Origin: Oceanospirillaceae bacterium
GTDB taxonomy: Bacteria > Pseudomonadota > Gammaproteobacteria > Pseudomonadales > Balneatricaceae
Direction: 5' to 3'
DNA: 40,713 bases
Assembly (NCBI GenBank): GCA_003523085.1
Contig: DPHD01000021.1
Coordinates: forward strand, 26,078-66,790
Of this stretch, positions 32,770 to 40,713 are shown piece by piece. The notes beneath the pieces were generated by a model. It was not told where the DNA came from and did no database searches. It worked only from the letters and a program-made list of their open reading frames with translations. The first letter of the stretch is position 1; each line of letters starts with the position of its first letter. The position numbers and the translations under genes are program-made.

Positions 32770-33501
32770 TTAGTTCTCTTTAACAAATAAATAACCCCGA
32801 CTACGCACCGTTTTAATACGCCTAGGGTACTCGGGGTCATCACCAATTTTGGGTCGTATACGTGACACTCGCACATCGATTGAGCGGTCTTGGCCATCGT
32901 AAGAAATACCTCGCAAAGCCGAGAATATTTCTTCGCGGCTTAATACTCGGCCGGCATTGCTGGCCAGCAGCCATAGCAAGTCAAACTCAGCGCTAGTGAG
33001 TTCAATGTCCTGCTCTCCCAACCACGCTTCACGCATGGCGTTGTCTATGACCAATTCGCCAAAACTGTGTCTTGCGTCGTCGGTGTTACGCAATGCGTCC
33101 AGCGCTGCCGCATCGCTTGAGGTCTTATTTACTCGACGCAGCATGGCACTAATTCGAGCCAGCAAGAGTCTAGGTTGTACGGGTTTACAGATGTAGTCGT
33201 CTGCACCCACTTCTAAACCAACCACTTGATCTAGCTCATCGGTGCGGGCCGTGAGCATAATAATGGGACCAGAGTATGCGGGCCGCACCAGGCGACAAAT
33301 GCCTAGCCCATCTTCGCCTGGTAACATCAAGTCAAGGATCACCAAGTCGGGTTGCTCGGCCTTAATACGTGAGACTGCCACTGTTCCATTGTGTTCCACG
33401 CTTACCGTTAAACCATTGCTGACCAAATACTCTCTGGTAAGTTCGGCCAAGCGTTCATCATCTTCAACGATCAATACATGTGTAGTTTGATTAAAATCCA
33501 C
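32770..33501 (-). CDS. OmpR-family response regulator (RstA-like)
   Basis: A two-component DNA-binding regulator of 243 residues: receiver domain with acidic pair VEDDERL, phospho-acceptor Asp57 in LVILDLMLPGEDG, Thr in IIMLTAR and Lys in YICKPVQP, then a winged-helix output domain ending RIKTVRSRGYLFV. The recognition region (ALRGISYDGQDRSIDVRVSR) is strikingly like RstA (LRGVSYDGLDRSVDV). It is encoded immediately upstream of its probable partner kinase. A 23-residue linker between the domains is longer than in E. coli RstA. Confidence 0.92.
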   Translation of the reverse strand: MDFNQTTHVLIVEDDERLAELTREYLVSNGLTVSVEHNGTVAVSRIKAEQPDLVILDLMLPGEDGLGICRLVRPAYSGPIIMLTARTDELDQVVGLEVGADDYICKPVQPRLLLARISAMLRRVNKTSSDAAALDALRNTDDARHSFGELVIDNAMREAWLGEQDIELTSAEFDLLWLLASNAGRVLSREEIFSALRGISYDGQDRSIDVRVSRIRPKIGDDPEYPRRIKTVRSRGYLFVKEN

Positions 33502-33609
33502 TCGTGAGTCCTTTACTACTAGCTAATCAATGTCATTTATCTAAGGGCCAACCGCCTAGCCAAGTTACAATCAGACAGGTTAATTTACCTATGGGTTACA
33601 TACTATAGC

Positions 33610-33635
33610 CATTTGTAAGCAAAAGTAAACAAATG
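33610..33635. promoter_or_regulatory. Tandem 10-bp repeat, possible OmpR-family regulator site
   Basis: GTAAGCAAAA (33615-33624) is followed immediately by GTAAACAAAT (33625-33634), one helical turn apart, as preferred by OmpR-family dimers. The same stretch has CATTTGT/ACAAATG inverted arms (33610-33616, 33629-33635). Autoregulation by the adjacent regulator is plausible; the period is 10 rather than the usual 11 bp. Confidence 0.4.
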
Positions 33636-33705
33636 CTACCGCATGTACTTACTGTCTATTAATTGTTACGTCATAGGAAAAACCGCGCCCGTACGCCATC
33701 GCGCA

Positions 33706-33734
33706 TTGAACCCGATGCACATGCGTGATATAAA
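33706..33734 (+). promoter_or_regulatory. Candidate promoter of the DAHP synthase gene
   Basis: TTGAAC (33706-33711) and TATAAA (33729-33734) with a 17-bp spacer, sigma-70 type. Transcription would start near 33741, and the leader begins with a perfect GGCCTT/AAGGCC hairpin (33748-33763) about 30 bp before the ATG. Confidence 0.55.
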
Positions 33735-33795
33735 TTAGCCCTTACTTGGCCTTATTAAAGGCCCCATTTAACCTACCCTTTTACTGGCCCTTTTA

Positions 33796-35151
33796 ATGAA
33801 ACCTTGGTCTCCCACCAGCTGGCGCAAATTCCCCATATTACAACAACCTAATTACACAGATACACATGCAGTAGCACGGGTTGAACAGCAACTCGGTGGC
33901 GTGCCACCTTTGGTTTTTGCCGGTGAAGCAAGAGCCCTAAAACAACAGTTAGCCCAAGTCACAAATGGCCAAGCCTTTCTATTACAGGGCGGCGACTGCG
34001 CCGAAAGCTTTGCCGAATTTAATGCCACCAATATCCGCGATACGTTTAAAGTCATGTTACAAATGGCGGTAGTCCTCACCTTCGCTGGCAGTTGCCCAGT
34101 GGTTAAAGTGGGCCGCATGGCGGGCCAATTTGCTAAACCTCGCTCGGCAGACACCGAAACCTTTGATGGTATTGAATTACCCAGCTACCGCGGGGACATT
34201 GTTAACAGCACCGATTTCACCAGCGCTGCCCGGGTACCGGATCCTGAGCGCTTAATGCAAGCCTACAATCAGTCTGCCGCCACACTCAATTTATTACGCG
34301 CCTTTGCTCAAGGTGGTTTTGCCGACCTTAATAAAGTACATCAGTGGAACCAAGACTTTGTACGCACTAGCCCTTTGGGCACCCGTTATGAAGACTTGGC
34401 CGACCAAATCGACCGTTCTTTGAGCTTCATGAATGCCTGCGGTCTGAATGCAGAAAATGCACCTCAGTTACACAAAACCAGCCTATATACGTCCCACGAA
34501 GCATTACTCCTTAACTACGAGCAAGCGCTAACCCGTCAAGACAGCCTCACCAACGACTGGTATGACTGCTCTGCACACATGTTGTGGATTGGTGACCGTA
34601 CCCGTCAGGTTGATGGCGCCCACGTTGAATTTTTACGGGGCGTCAAAAACCCCCTCGGGTTTAAGGCAGGCCCCACCATGAAGGCCGACGATATGCTGCG
34701 CCTGATCGACATACTCAACCCAGACAACGAAGCCGGCCGTATTAACATCATTGCCCGCATGGGTGCAGACAAGGTTGAACAGCACTTGCCCGGGCTTATT
34801 AGGGCGGTTGAAAAAGAGGGTCGTAACGTGCTGTGGAGCAGTGACCCTATGCACGGCAATACCATCAAAACCCATACCGGTTACAAAACCCGCCAGGTGA
34901 AGGATGTGCTACGTGAGGTGAAGAGCTTCTTTGATGTGCACGCTGCCGAAGGCACCTATGCGGGCGGCGTACATTTTGAAATGACCGGTCAGAATGTCAC
35001 TGAGTGTATGGGCGGTGCCCATGACATTACTGCCGAAGGCCTTGCCGATCGCTATCATACGGCCTGCGACCCACGTTTGAATGCAGACCAAGCTTTAGAG
35101 TTGGCATTTTTGATTGCCGACACCTTGAAACAGGCTCGCGTTAACCGCTAA
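33796..35151 (+). CDS. Class II 3-deoxy-7-phosphoheptulonate (DAHP) synthase
   Basis: First step of the shikimate pathway: phosphoenolpyruvate plus erythrose 4-phosphate to DAHP. The 451-residue length and motifs are those of the class II (plant/Mycobacterium type) enzyme: PWSPTSWRKFPILQQPNY, LLQGGDCAESF (metal Cys), VVKVGRMAGQFAKPRS, SHEALLLNYEQ, MLWIGDRTRQ, GFKAGPTMK, SDPMHGNT, GGVHFEMTGQNVTECMGG and CDPRLNADQ. No clear Shine-Dalgarno precedes ATG 33796. It is convergent with yfaE, leaving 11 bp between stops. Confidence 0.95.
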   Translation: MKPWSPTSWRKFPILQQPNYTDTHAVARVEQQLGGVPPLVFAGEARALKQQLAQVTNGQAFLLQGGDCAESFAEFNATNIRDTFKVMLQMAVVLTFAGSCPVVKVGRMAGQFAKPRSADTETFDGIELPSYRGDIVNSTDFTSAARVPDPERLMQAYNQSAATLNLLRAFAQGGFADLNKVHQWNQDFVRTSPLGTRYEDLADQIDRSLSFMNACGLNAENAPQLHKTSLYTSHEALLLNYEQALTRQDSLTNDWYDCSAHMLWIGDRTRQVDGAHVEFLRGVKNPLGFKAGPTMKADDMLRLIDILNPDNEAGRINIIARMGADKVEQHLPGLIRAVEKEGRNVLWSSDPMHGNTIKTHTGYKTRQVKDVLREVKSFFDVHAAEGTYAGGVHFEMTGQNVTECMGGAHDITAEGLADRYHTACDPRLNADQALELAFLIADTLKQARVNR

Positions 35152-35162
35152 CCTTGATATTG

Positions 35163-35414
35163 CTAGATGGCCAAGCTAATTGAGCCATCTGGCACGCAAC
35201 AACACACCAAAATTTCGCCCTCTTCAAGGGGTACCAAACTGTCCTGAACCCAGCTTACTTTGCCTTTAGTAAGCTGTACCTTACAGCGCCCACAATAACC
35301 CCCACGACAGTTGTAGGTAATGGGGATTTGATGCTCTTCCATACTATCGAGCAAAGAAAACTCTTCACCATAAGCAAAGCTTTGTGCTTCGTTAATAGTG
35401 ACCGTGGCGTTCAT
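35163..35414 (-). CDS. yfaE: YfaE-type 2Fe-2S ferredoxin for ribonucleotide reductase
   Basis: An 83-residue plant-type ferredoxin whose cluster ligands are seen in NCRGGYCGRCKV (three Cys) and in LVCCCVPDG. Location directly after nrdB, with a 1-bp TAATG overlap, and the length (E. coli YfaE 84) match the protein that maintains the diferric-tyrosyl cofactor of NrdB. Confidence 0.93.
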   Translation of the reverse strand: MNATVTINEAQSFAYGEEFSLLDSMEEHQIPITYNCRGGYCGRCKVQLTKGKVSWVQDSLVPLEEGEILVCCCVPDGSISLAI

Positions 35415-36544
35415 TACAGATCAAAATCATCAAAGTCGGCGTCGTCCATGTCGCTATCAATAGCGCCAACGAGGTAGGAACTGATCTCCGCTTCTTGTGG
35501 CGCTACCTGCACGTTATCACTCACCAACCAGGCGTTCATCCATGGCAGTGGGTTGGTGCGGATTTCGAACAGCTCGTCCAGCCCTAGGGCGCGCATACGC
35601 ACGTTGGTGATGTAATCGACATAGTCACTCAAAATCTCTGCATTAAGGCCAATCATAGAGCCGTCTTTAAATAGGTATTTAGCCCACTCACGTTCTTGCT
35701 CGGCAGCTTCGCGGAATATTTCTATCACCTCAGCTTGGCAGTCGGCGGCAATGGCCACCATTTCAGGATCATCTTGGCCGTTGGCCATTAGATTAAGCAT
35801 GTGCTGGGTGCCTGCAAGGTGCAAGGCTTCGTCGCGGGCAATAAGCTTAATCACTTTGGCGTTGCCTTCCATTATGGCGCGCTCTGCAAAGGCAAAGCTA
35901 CAGGCAAAACTAACGTAAAAGCGCACCGCTTCTAACACGTTAACGGAGGCAATGGTGAGGTAAAGCTGACGCTTTAGCGCGGCCATACTTACCACCACCT
36001 CTACACCGTTAAGCAAGTGTGTACCTTCGCCGAACAAGCTGTATTGGCTACACATTTCGATAAACGCATCGTAATAACGGGTCACGGTTTCGGCCCGTTT
36101 AACTATTTCTGGGTTATCAACGATGTCGTCAAATACCACTCCAGGGTCTGCCACCACATTACGGATTATGTGGGTATAGCTACGACTATGCACGGTTTCA
36201 CTAAAGGACCAAGTCTCGAGCCAAGTTTCCAATTCGGGCAATGACACCACGGGTAAAAAGGCCACGTTAGGCGAGCGACCTTGCACACTGTCGAGCAAGG
36301 TTTGGTATTTGAGGTTACTCAAAAAGATGTGCCGTTCGTGTTCGGCCATGGCCATAAAGTCCTTGCGATCGGTCGAAAGGTCTACTTCTTCGGGGCGCCA
36401 AAAGAAAGACAGCTGTTTTTCAATGAGCTTTTCAAAGATGGCATGCTTTTGCTGGTCGTAGCGCGCAACGTTAACGTTTTGGCCAAAGAACATGGGTTCT
36501 TTTAAGGCGTCGTTTTTTACCTTGTTGAAGGTGGAATAAGCCAT
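35414..36544 (-). CDS. nrdB: Ribonucleotide reductase class Ia, beta subunit
   Basis: Holds the di-iron/tyrosyl radical used to reduce ribonucleotides under aerobic conditions. The 376-residue protein has FWRPEEVDLSTDR, LKYQTLLDSVQGRSPNVAFL, the radical tyrosine in FSETVHSRSYTHIIRN and the second iron-ligand helix IARDEALHLAGTQHM. The acidic tail with DSDMDDADFDDFDL is the peptide that docks on NrdA. It follows nrdA after 54 bp. Confidence 0.97.
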   Translation of the reverse strand: MAYSTFNKVKNDALKEPMFFGQNVNVARYDQQKHAIFEKLIEKQLSFFWRPEEVDLSTDRKDFMAMAEHERHIFLSNLKYQTLLDSVQGRSPNVAFLPVVSLPELETWLETWSFSETVHSRSYTHIIRNVVADPGVVFDDIVDNPEIVKRAETVTRYYDAFIEMCSQYSLFGEGTHLLNGVEVVVSMAALKRQLYLTIASVNVLEAVRFYVSFACSFAFAERAIMEGNAKVIKLIARDEALHLAGTQHMLNLMANGQDDPEMVAIAADCQAEVIEIFREAAEQEREWAKYLFKDGSMIGLNAEILSDYVDYITNVRMRALGLDELFEIRTNPLPWMNAWLVSDNVQVAPQEAEISSYLVGAIDSDMDDADFDDFDL

Positions 36545-36598
36545 GCTATTCTCGTGTCTATAGTGGATTAATGCGTATGCTTTAAAATAACCTGCAAA

Positions 36599-38881
36599 TT
36601 ACAGCTTGCAGGCGCCGCCATCACAACCATCATCTTGCTCATCACTCGCGCCGTCGCGGGTGTTATGGTAATAGAGGGTTTTAACGCCGTATTTATACGC
36701 CGTGAGCAAGTCTTTTAATAACAGCTTCATGGGCACTTTTTCTTTTTCAAAACGTGCTGGGTCATAATTAGTATTGGCCGATATGGCCTGATCAACAAAC
36801 TTTTGCATGACCCCAACCAACTGTAAGTAACCCTCGTTATTAGGAATACTCCAAAGCAACTCATAGGCATCACGTAGGCGCTTAAACTCGGGTACCACTT
36901 GCTTTAAGATACCGTCTTTACTGGCTTTAACACTAACAAAACCCCGTGGCGGTTCGATGCCGTTGGTGCTGTTGGTGATTTGGCTGGATGTCTCGCAGGG
37001 CATCAATGCTGTTAACGTACTGTTACGTAGTCCGTGGCTCTTAATTTGTTGACGCAAGGCGTCCCAATCTAACAACAAACCTTGATCGCAAAATTTATCA
37101 ACGTCCTTTTTATAGGTGTCGATGGGCATGATGCCCTGGGCATAAAAGGTGTCGCCAAATGCGGGGCAAGCACCCTGCTCTGCAGCCAAACGGCTAGACG
37201 CTTGGAGTAAATAATATTGCACCGCTTCAAACGTTCGATGGGTTAAGGCATTACCTGAACCGTCGGAATAGCGAGCTCCATTTTTAGCCAAATAATAGGC
37301 AAAGTTAGTCACACCCACACCCAAGGTACGACGTTTCATACTGGCCTCATAGGCCGCTGGCACTGGATATTCTTGATAATCTAACAAGCTATCTAAAGCT
37401 CGTACTATCAAGTCAGATAAGTTTTCTAACTCGTCTAGGTTATCCAAGGCGCCTAAGTTAAAGGCCGACAAGGTGCACAGTGCAATCTCGCCACTGGCAT
37501 CATCAATACTGCTAAGAGGGGCGGTTGGCAAGGCAATCTCTAAACACAAGTTGCTCTGGCGAATGGGTGCTTTTTTGGGGTCAAAGGCGCTGCGGGTATT
37601 ACAATGGTCGACGTTTTGTAGATAAATACGGCCCGTTTGTGCCCGTTCTTGTGCAAATTTACCAAACAAATCCACGGCTTTAACCGTGCGTTTGCGAATA
37701 CTGTCATCGGCTTCATAGATCACGTATAACCGCTCAAACTCATCTTGATCGGCAAAGAAGGCATCATAAAGACCAGGCACATCAGACGGACTAAACAAGG
37801 TGATGTTGCCACCTTTAATCAAACGGGTGTACATTAATCGGTTAAACTGCACACCATAGTCCATATGTCGTGCGCGGTTTTCCTCTACCCCGCGGTTGTT
37901 CTTTAGCACCAATAAAGACTCTACTTCTAAATGCCAAATGGGGTAGAACAAGGTGGCTGCGCCACCACGCACACCGCCTTGAGAACAGCTTTTAACGGCC
38001 GTTTGGAAGTGTTTAATAAATGGGATCATGCCCGTATGGAAGGCTTCGCCACCTCGAATGGGGCTGCCTAGTGCGCGCAAACGACCGGCGTTAATACCGA
38101 TACCGGCGCGCTGACTAACGTACTTAATAATGGCCGATGAGGTCGCGTTGATCGAATCTAACGAATCACCACACTCGATCAATACACAGGAGCTAAATTG
38201 GCGTGTGGGTGTGCGCACACCTGCCATAATAGGCGTAGGTAACGACAACTTGAAGAGCGACACGGCGTCGTAAAAGCGCTTGACGTAATCCAGGCGTGTG
38301 GCTGTAGGATAGTTGGAGAACAAACAAGCACCCACCAACATGTATAAAATTTGTGGGCTTTCGTGAATTTGGCCAGACACACGGTTTTGCACCAAGTATT
38401 TGCCTTCCATTTGTTTAACAGCCGCATAACTAAAGTTCATGTCACGCTGATGGTCAATGTACTGGTTGAGCTGCTCAAACTCGGCGTCGCTATAGTCACG
38501 TATAAGGTCACTGTCGTAGCGCTCTAGGGCTACCATGTGTTTGACGTGCTCACCCAAGTGAGGTGGCTCGAAGCAACCAAATGCACGTTTACGCAAGTGA
38601 AATATGGCCAAATGGGCGGCCAAATACTGGTAATCTGGGGTGTCTTCAGAGATCAAATCTGCCGCTGACTTGATAATAGTTTCATGAATATCAGCCGTAC
38701 GGATGCCGTCAAAAAACTGGATAGAGGACTTTATCTCCACCTGAGACACGGACACATTGTCCAAACCCTCAGCAGCCCAGTCGATGACCCGGTGGATTTT
38801 CTCCAGGTCAATTTTTTCTTGCCGTCCATTACGCTTAGTAACCATCAAATCTTGCATGGATTTGTTCATCCTATTGTTCAT
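36599..38881 (-). CDS. nrdA: Ribonucleotide reductase class Ia, alpha subunit
   Basis: Catalytic subunit making dNDPs. At 760 residues it equals the E. coli enzyme (761). It starts with an ATP-cone (VTKRNGRQEKIDLEKIHRVI), then active-site Cys in QFSSCVLIECGD, SQRAGIGINAGRLRALGSP, the NLCLEIALPT segment with the second redox Cys and Asn/Cys/Glu active-site residues, and the C-terminal thiol pair DDGCDGGACKL. ATG 38881 is preceded by GAGAT; an inner ATG at 38869 is too close to its purine run. Two NrdR boxes lie about 100-150 bp upstream. Confidence 0.97.
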   Translation of the reverse strand: MNNRMNKSMQDLMVTKRNGRQEKIDLEKIHRVIDWAAEGLDNVSVSQVEIKSSIQFFDGIRTADIHETIIKSAADLISEDTPDYQYLAAHLAIFHLRKRAFGCFEPPHLGEHVKHMVALERYDSDLIRDYSDAEFEQLNQYIDHQRDMNFSYAAVKQMEGKYLVQNRVSGQIHESPQILYMLVGACLFSNYPTATRLDYVKRFYDAVSLFKLSLPTPIMAGVRTPTRQFSSCVLIECGDSLDSINATSSAIIKYVSQRAGIGINAGRLRALGSPIRGGEAFHTGMIPFIKHFQTAVKSCSQGGVRGGAATLFYPIWHLEVESLLVLKNNRGVEENRARHMDYGVQFNRLMYTRLIKGGNITLFSPSDVPGLYDAFFADQDEFERLYVIYEADDSIRKRTVKAVDLFGKFAQERAQTGRIYLQNVDHCNTRSAFDPKKAPIRQSNLCLEIALPTAPLSSIDDASGEIALCTLSAFNLGALDNLDELENLSDLIVRALDSLLDYQEYPVPAAYEASMKRRTLGVGVTNFAYYLAKNGARYSDGSGNALTHRTFEAVQYYLLQASSRLAAEQGACPAFGDTFYAQGIMPIDTYKKDVDKFCDQGLLLDWDALRQQIKSHGLRNSTLTALMPCETSSQITNSTNGIEPPRGFVSVKASKDGILKQVVPEFKRLRDAYELLWSIPNNEGYLQLVGVMQKFVDQAISANTNYDPARFEKEKVPMKLLLKDLLTAYKYGVKTLYYHNTRDGASDEQDDGCDGGACKL

Positions 38882-38984
38882 TTATCTCACATTACCATTG
38901 GGTTTTGGCTTTACACACAACGGTTTTTGGTATATTGCAGGGCCTTATAAGCCAATATGAAAATAGGCGTCACAAACCTCAAAA

Positions 38985-39000
38985 GCACTATATATTGTGC
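38985..39000. promoter_or_regulatory. NrdR box 1
   Basis: GCACTATATATTGTGC agrees with the NrdR consensus (ACACWATATATWGTGT) at 14 of 16 positions and is fully palindromic. It lies 104 bp upstream of nrdA. NrdR represses class I reductase genes when dATP is high. Confidence 0.85.
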
Positions 39001-39016
39001 CTAGCCGCAAAACACG

Positions 39017-39032
39017 ACACCAAATATAGACA
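39017..39032. promoter_or_regulatory. NrdR box 2 (degenerate)
   Basis: ACACCAAATATAGACA matches 11 of 16 consensus positions, with a good left half. Its start is 32 bp from that of box 1, the three-turn spacing typical of tandem NrdR boxes. Confidence 0.65.
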
Positions 39033-39249
39033 TTGGCAATACAAAAAGCAAGCCATTAACAGGCCAAAATGATGCTACTTGGGCATTGACAATGCGTCAG
39101 CCCACAGCTGCTGCGGCATTGCAGAAAATCGGTAATTGTAGTCTTTTTGTAACTCACTTTTGGGCACTAATGTTATTAACAATGGGATTGAATTTCACAG
39201 GCTGTTACAATGGTTTTAACCCACAAATGCCACTCAAGGATATTGGCCC

Positions 39250-40095
39250 ATGACTCAAATTGCACTCCCTATTGGAGACTTAACTGTTGGCAATGATTTG
39301 CCTTTCACACTTTTTGGCGGCATGAACGTGCTTGAGTCAGAAGACCTGGCCATGGAAATTGCAGACCACTATGTGACGACGGCAAAAAAACTGGGCATAC
39401 CCTACGTATTTAAAGCTTCCTTCGACAAGGCCAATCGATCTTCCGTGCATTCTTTTCGGGGCCCGGGTTTAGAAAAAGGTCTACAAATTTTAGCCAAGGT
39501 GAAGTCTACCTACAATGTACCTATCATCACCGACGTACACGAACCCCACCAAGCACAAGCCGCTGCGCAAGTTGCCGATATCATTCAGTTACCTGCTTTT
39601 TTGTCTCGGCAAACCGACTTAGTGGTCGCCATGGCCAAAACTCAGGCGGTCATTAATATCAAAAAGGCGCAATTTTTAACCGCCAACGAGATGGGCCACA
39701 TCATTACCAAGTTTAAGGAAGCCGGTAACGACAAACTTATGTTATGCGAACGCGGCAGTAGTTTTGGTTACAACAACCTAGTGGTGGATATGCTGGGTTT
39801 TGGCACCATGAAAAAATTTGGTCAGCCGTTATTATTTGATGTGACCCATGCATTACAAATCCCTGGCGGCCAGGCGGATGCAGCCGGTGGTCGGCGCGCG
39901 CAAGTCACACAACTTGCATTGGCTGGTATGTCTCAAGGTATCGCGGGATTATTTTTGGAGGCTCATCCAGAGCCGTCAAAAGCCAAATGTGACGGCCCCT
40001 GCGCACTGCCGCTATCCCAGTTAGACGCGTTTTTGAGCCAAGTGAAAGCGGTGGATGAACTGATTAAGTCGCTACCCAATCTGGATACTCAATAA
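39250..40095 (+). CDS. kdsA: 3-deoxy-8-phosphooctulonate (KDO8P) synthase
   Basis: Condenses phosphoenolpyruvate with arabinose 5-phosphate for KDO of lipopolysaccharide, so the host makes a Gram-negative outer membrane. The 281-residue protein matches KdsA throughout: FGGMNVLESEDLAMEIADHY, FKASFDKANRSSVHS, IITDVHEPHQA, QLPAFLSRQTDLVVAMAKT, FGYNNLVVDMLGF, FDVTHALQIPGG, GLFLEAHP and AKCDGPCALPL. AAGGAT lies 9 nt before ATG. It is not beside pyrG or eno here; it is convergent with the next gene, 4 bp apart. Confidence 0.96.
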   Translation: MTQIALPIGDLTVGNDLPFTLFGGMNVLESEDLAMEIADHYVTTAKKLGIPYVFKASFDKANRSSVHSFRGPGLEKGLQILAKVKSTYNVPIITDVHEPHQAQAAAQVADIIQLPAFLSRQTDLVVAMAKTQAVINIKKAQFLTANEMGHIITKFKEAGNDKLMLCERGSSFGYNNLVVDMLGFGTMKKFGQPLLFDVTHALQIPGGQADAAGGRRAQVTQLALAGMSQGIAGLFLEAHPEPSKAKCDGPCALPLSQLDAFLSQVKAVDELIKSLPNLDTQ

Positions 40096-40099
40096 GACG

Positions 40100-40696
40100 T
40101 TATTGCTCGGTACCTGTTAACACAAAATCCACCGCTGTCAGGGTGTCCTCATGCTGGTGGTGCCAGGCTTCGGTACGCTGCCAATGTGGCACCCAATCGG
40201 TACAAGGCTGGGGTCTACCTAACAATCGCTGGGTGCGCAGCTTTAGCGGCGTATCAACAAATACCGATATATCCACTAATTCCCGCACTGCGCGGCTAAA
40301 CGCATAGACACCATCGACAATCAGCACACCGTTAGGCTGCAACACAGTGCTGGTCTCATCCGTGCCATCTAACCAGTGATGGGGTTGATAGCTAACACTT
40401 GCCCCTTGCAGCAACGGTTGTAACAATGTTTGCCGATAGATAACCAAATCGAAATAAGCACTTTGTGCGGCCGCGCCATCAAGCTGAACATGCTGCGATT
40501 GAGACAAAGGTTGATAAAAATCATCAAGCTTGAGCACTTGAGCTGGCGCCCATAGTTGCACCTGTTGCGCCAAGGTTTGACATAAGGTGGTTTTGCCAGC
40601 ACCGCCACAACCGTCTACGGCAATCACCAATACCTGGCCATCGCGATAACGCCGGCGGGCTAACTCTGCAATACGTTGAATTTGTTCAAACCACAT
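40100..40696 (-). CDS. Uridine kinase-like P-loop phosphotransferase
   Basis: A 198-residue P-loop kinase resembling the uridine kinase/phosphoribulokinase family: Walker A AVDGCGGAGKTTL, LKLDDFYQPLS (acidic catalytic/phosphate-acceptor segment) and GVLIVDGVYAF (Walker B-like). The substrate is not clear; it lacks some of the nucleoside-binding segments of canonical Udk. ATG 40696 is used with GGAG 5-6 nt upstream; a GTG at 40702 lies too near that site. Confidence 0.8.
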   Translation of the reverse strand: MWFEQIQRIAELARRRYRDGQVLVIAVDGCGGAGKTTLCQTLAQQVQLWAPAQVLKLDDFYQPLSQSQHVQLDGAAAQSAYFDLVIYRQTLLQPLLQGASVSYQPHHWLDGTDETSTVLQPNGVLIVDGVYAFSRAVRELVDISVFVDTPLKLRTQRLLGRPQPCTDWVPHWQRTEAWHHQHEDTLTAVDFVLTGTEQ

Positions 40697-40713
40697 TTCC
40701 ACTCCATGGAAAA

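Larger units (their letters stand above)
33502..33795. other. Divergent control region between the response regulator and DAHP synthase genes
   Basis: This 294-bp region contains two GTTACA repeats 31 bp apart (33564-33569, 33595-33600), a tandem 10-bp repeat with an inverted repeat (33610-33635), a good plus-strand promoter (33706-33734) and a small hairpin (33748-33763). No small gene is apparent. Confidence 0.6.
38882..39249. other. Divergent intergenic region nrdA / kdsA
   Basis: This 368-bp region holds the two NrdR boxes, a small odd palindrome GCATTGACAATGC near 39080, and the kdsA leader with AAGGAT before its ATG. I cannot assign either promoter with confidence, and I see no small gene in it. 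Confidence 0.6.

Noticed and set aside
33748..33763. Tryptophan/phenylalanine-type attenuator before the DAHP synthase gene
   Set aside because: Only one short hairpin is present, with no leader peptide rich in aromatic codons and no T-run.
35165..35187. AGATGGC/GCCATCT hairpin at the convergent DAHP synthase/yfaE ends as a terminator
   Set aside because: No T-run follows on either strand and it lies inside the yfaE coding end.
1..40713. CRISPR arrays, rRNA or tRNA genes, riboswitches
   Set aside because: No repeat-spacer pattern, tRNA cloverleaf or rRNA-like sequence was recognised on reading; a covariance-model scan would be needed to exclude small RNAs.

Overview
The window looks like a chromosomal segment of a gammaproteobacterium, probably a marine or Oceanospirillales/Pseudomonas-like lineage. 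This rests on class Ia nrdA-nrdB-yfaE with NrdR boxes, metR, an RstA-type response regulator, DNA polymerase II, kdsA, class II DAHP synthase and a prx-grxD-argF neighbourhood. The organism is an inference; no rRNA or tRNA gene is visible.

Layout. (1) 1-1965: the end of a lactate-utilisation operon (lutB partial, lutC). (2) About 1.9-17.6 kb: a 15.6-kb block, all genes on the minus strand, that appears to have been inserted into the 3' end of lutC. The last codons of lutC occur twice, at 1897-1965 and 17529-17597, sharing a 32-bp identical core and then differing only by silent changes. The block holds an XRE-cupin regulator with two palindromic operators, a complete family-5 peptide ABC importer, a GAF protein, hyuA, two tandem hyuB paralogues, a secreted protein with two avidin-like domains fused to a pepsin-like aspartic protease, and an M24 metallopeptidase. 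(3) 17.6-22.3 kb: polB, an ArsR regulator divergent from an ArsP-like permease, a ccdAB toxin-antitoxin pair with a 37-bp palindromic operator, and a small monooxygenase-like protein. (4) 22.4-28.8 kb: a six-gene operon encoding a whole mevalonate pathway (mvaA, idi2, mvaS, mvk, pmk, mvaD), which is unusual in gammaproteobacteria. (5) 28.9-40.7 kb: housekeeping genes: peroxiredoxin/glutaredoxin, argF, metR, an RstA-like regulator with a sensor-less histidine kinase, class II DAHP synthase, nrdAB-yfaE, kdsA and a uridine-kinase-like protein.

How it may work together. The inserted block reads as one transcription unit. A secreted protease with ligand-binding barrels could release peptides or peptide conjugates, the ABC system could import them, the M24 enzyme could trim them, and HyuA/HyuB could use ATP to open a cyclic amide or ureide ring. 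The avidin-pepsin fusion and the lutC-end duplication are the most striking observations. A link between the avidin domains (biotin, a cyclic urea) and the HyuAB enzymes is speculative but testable.
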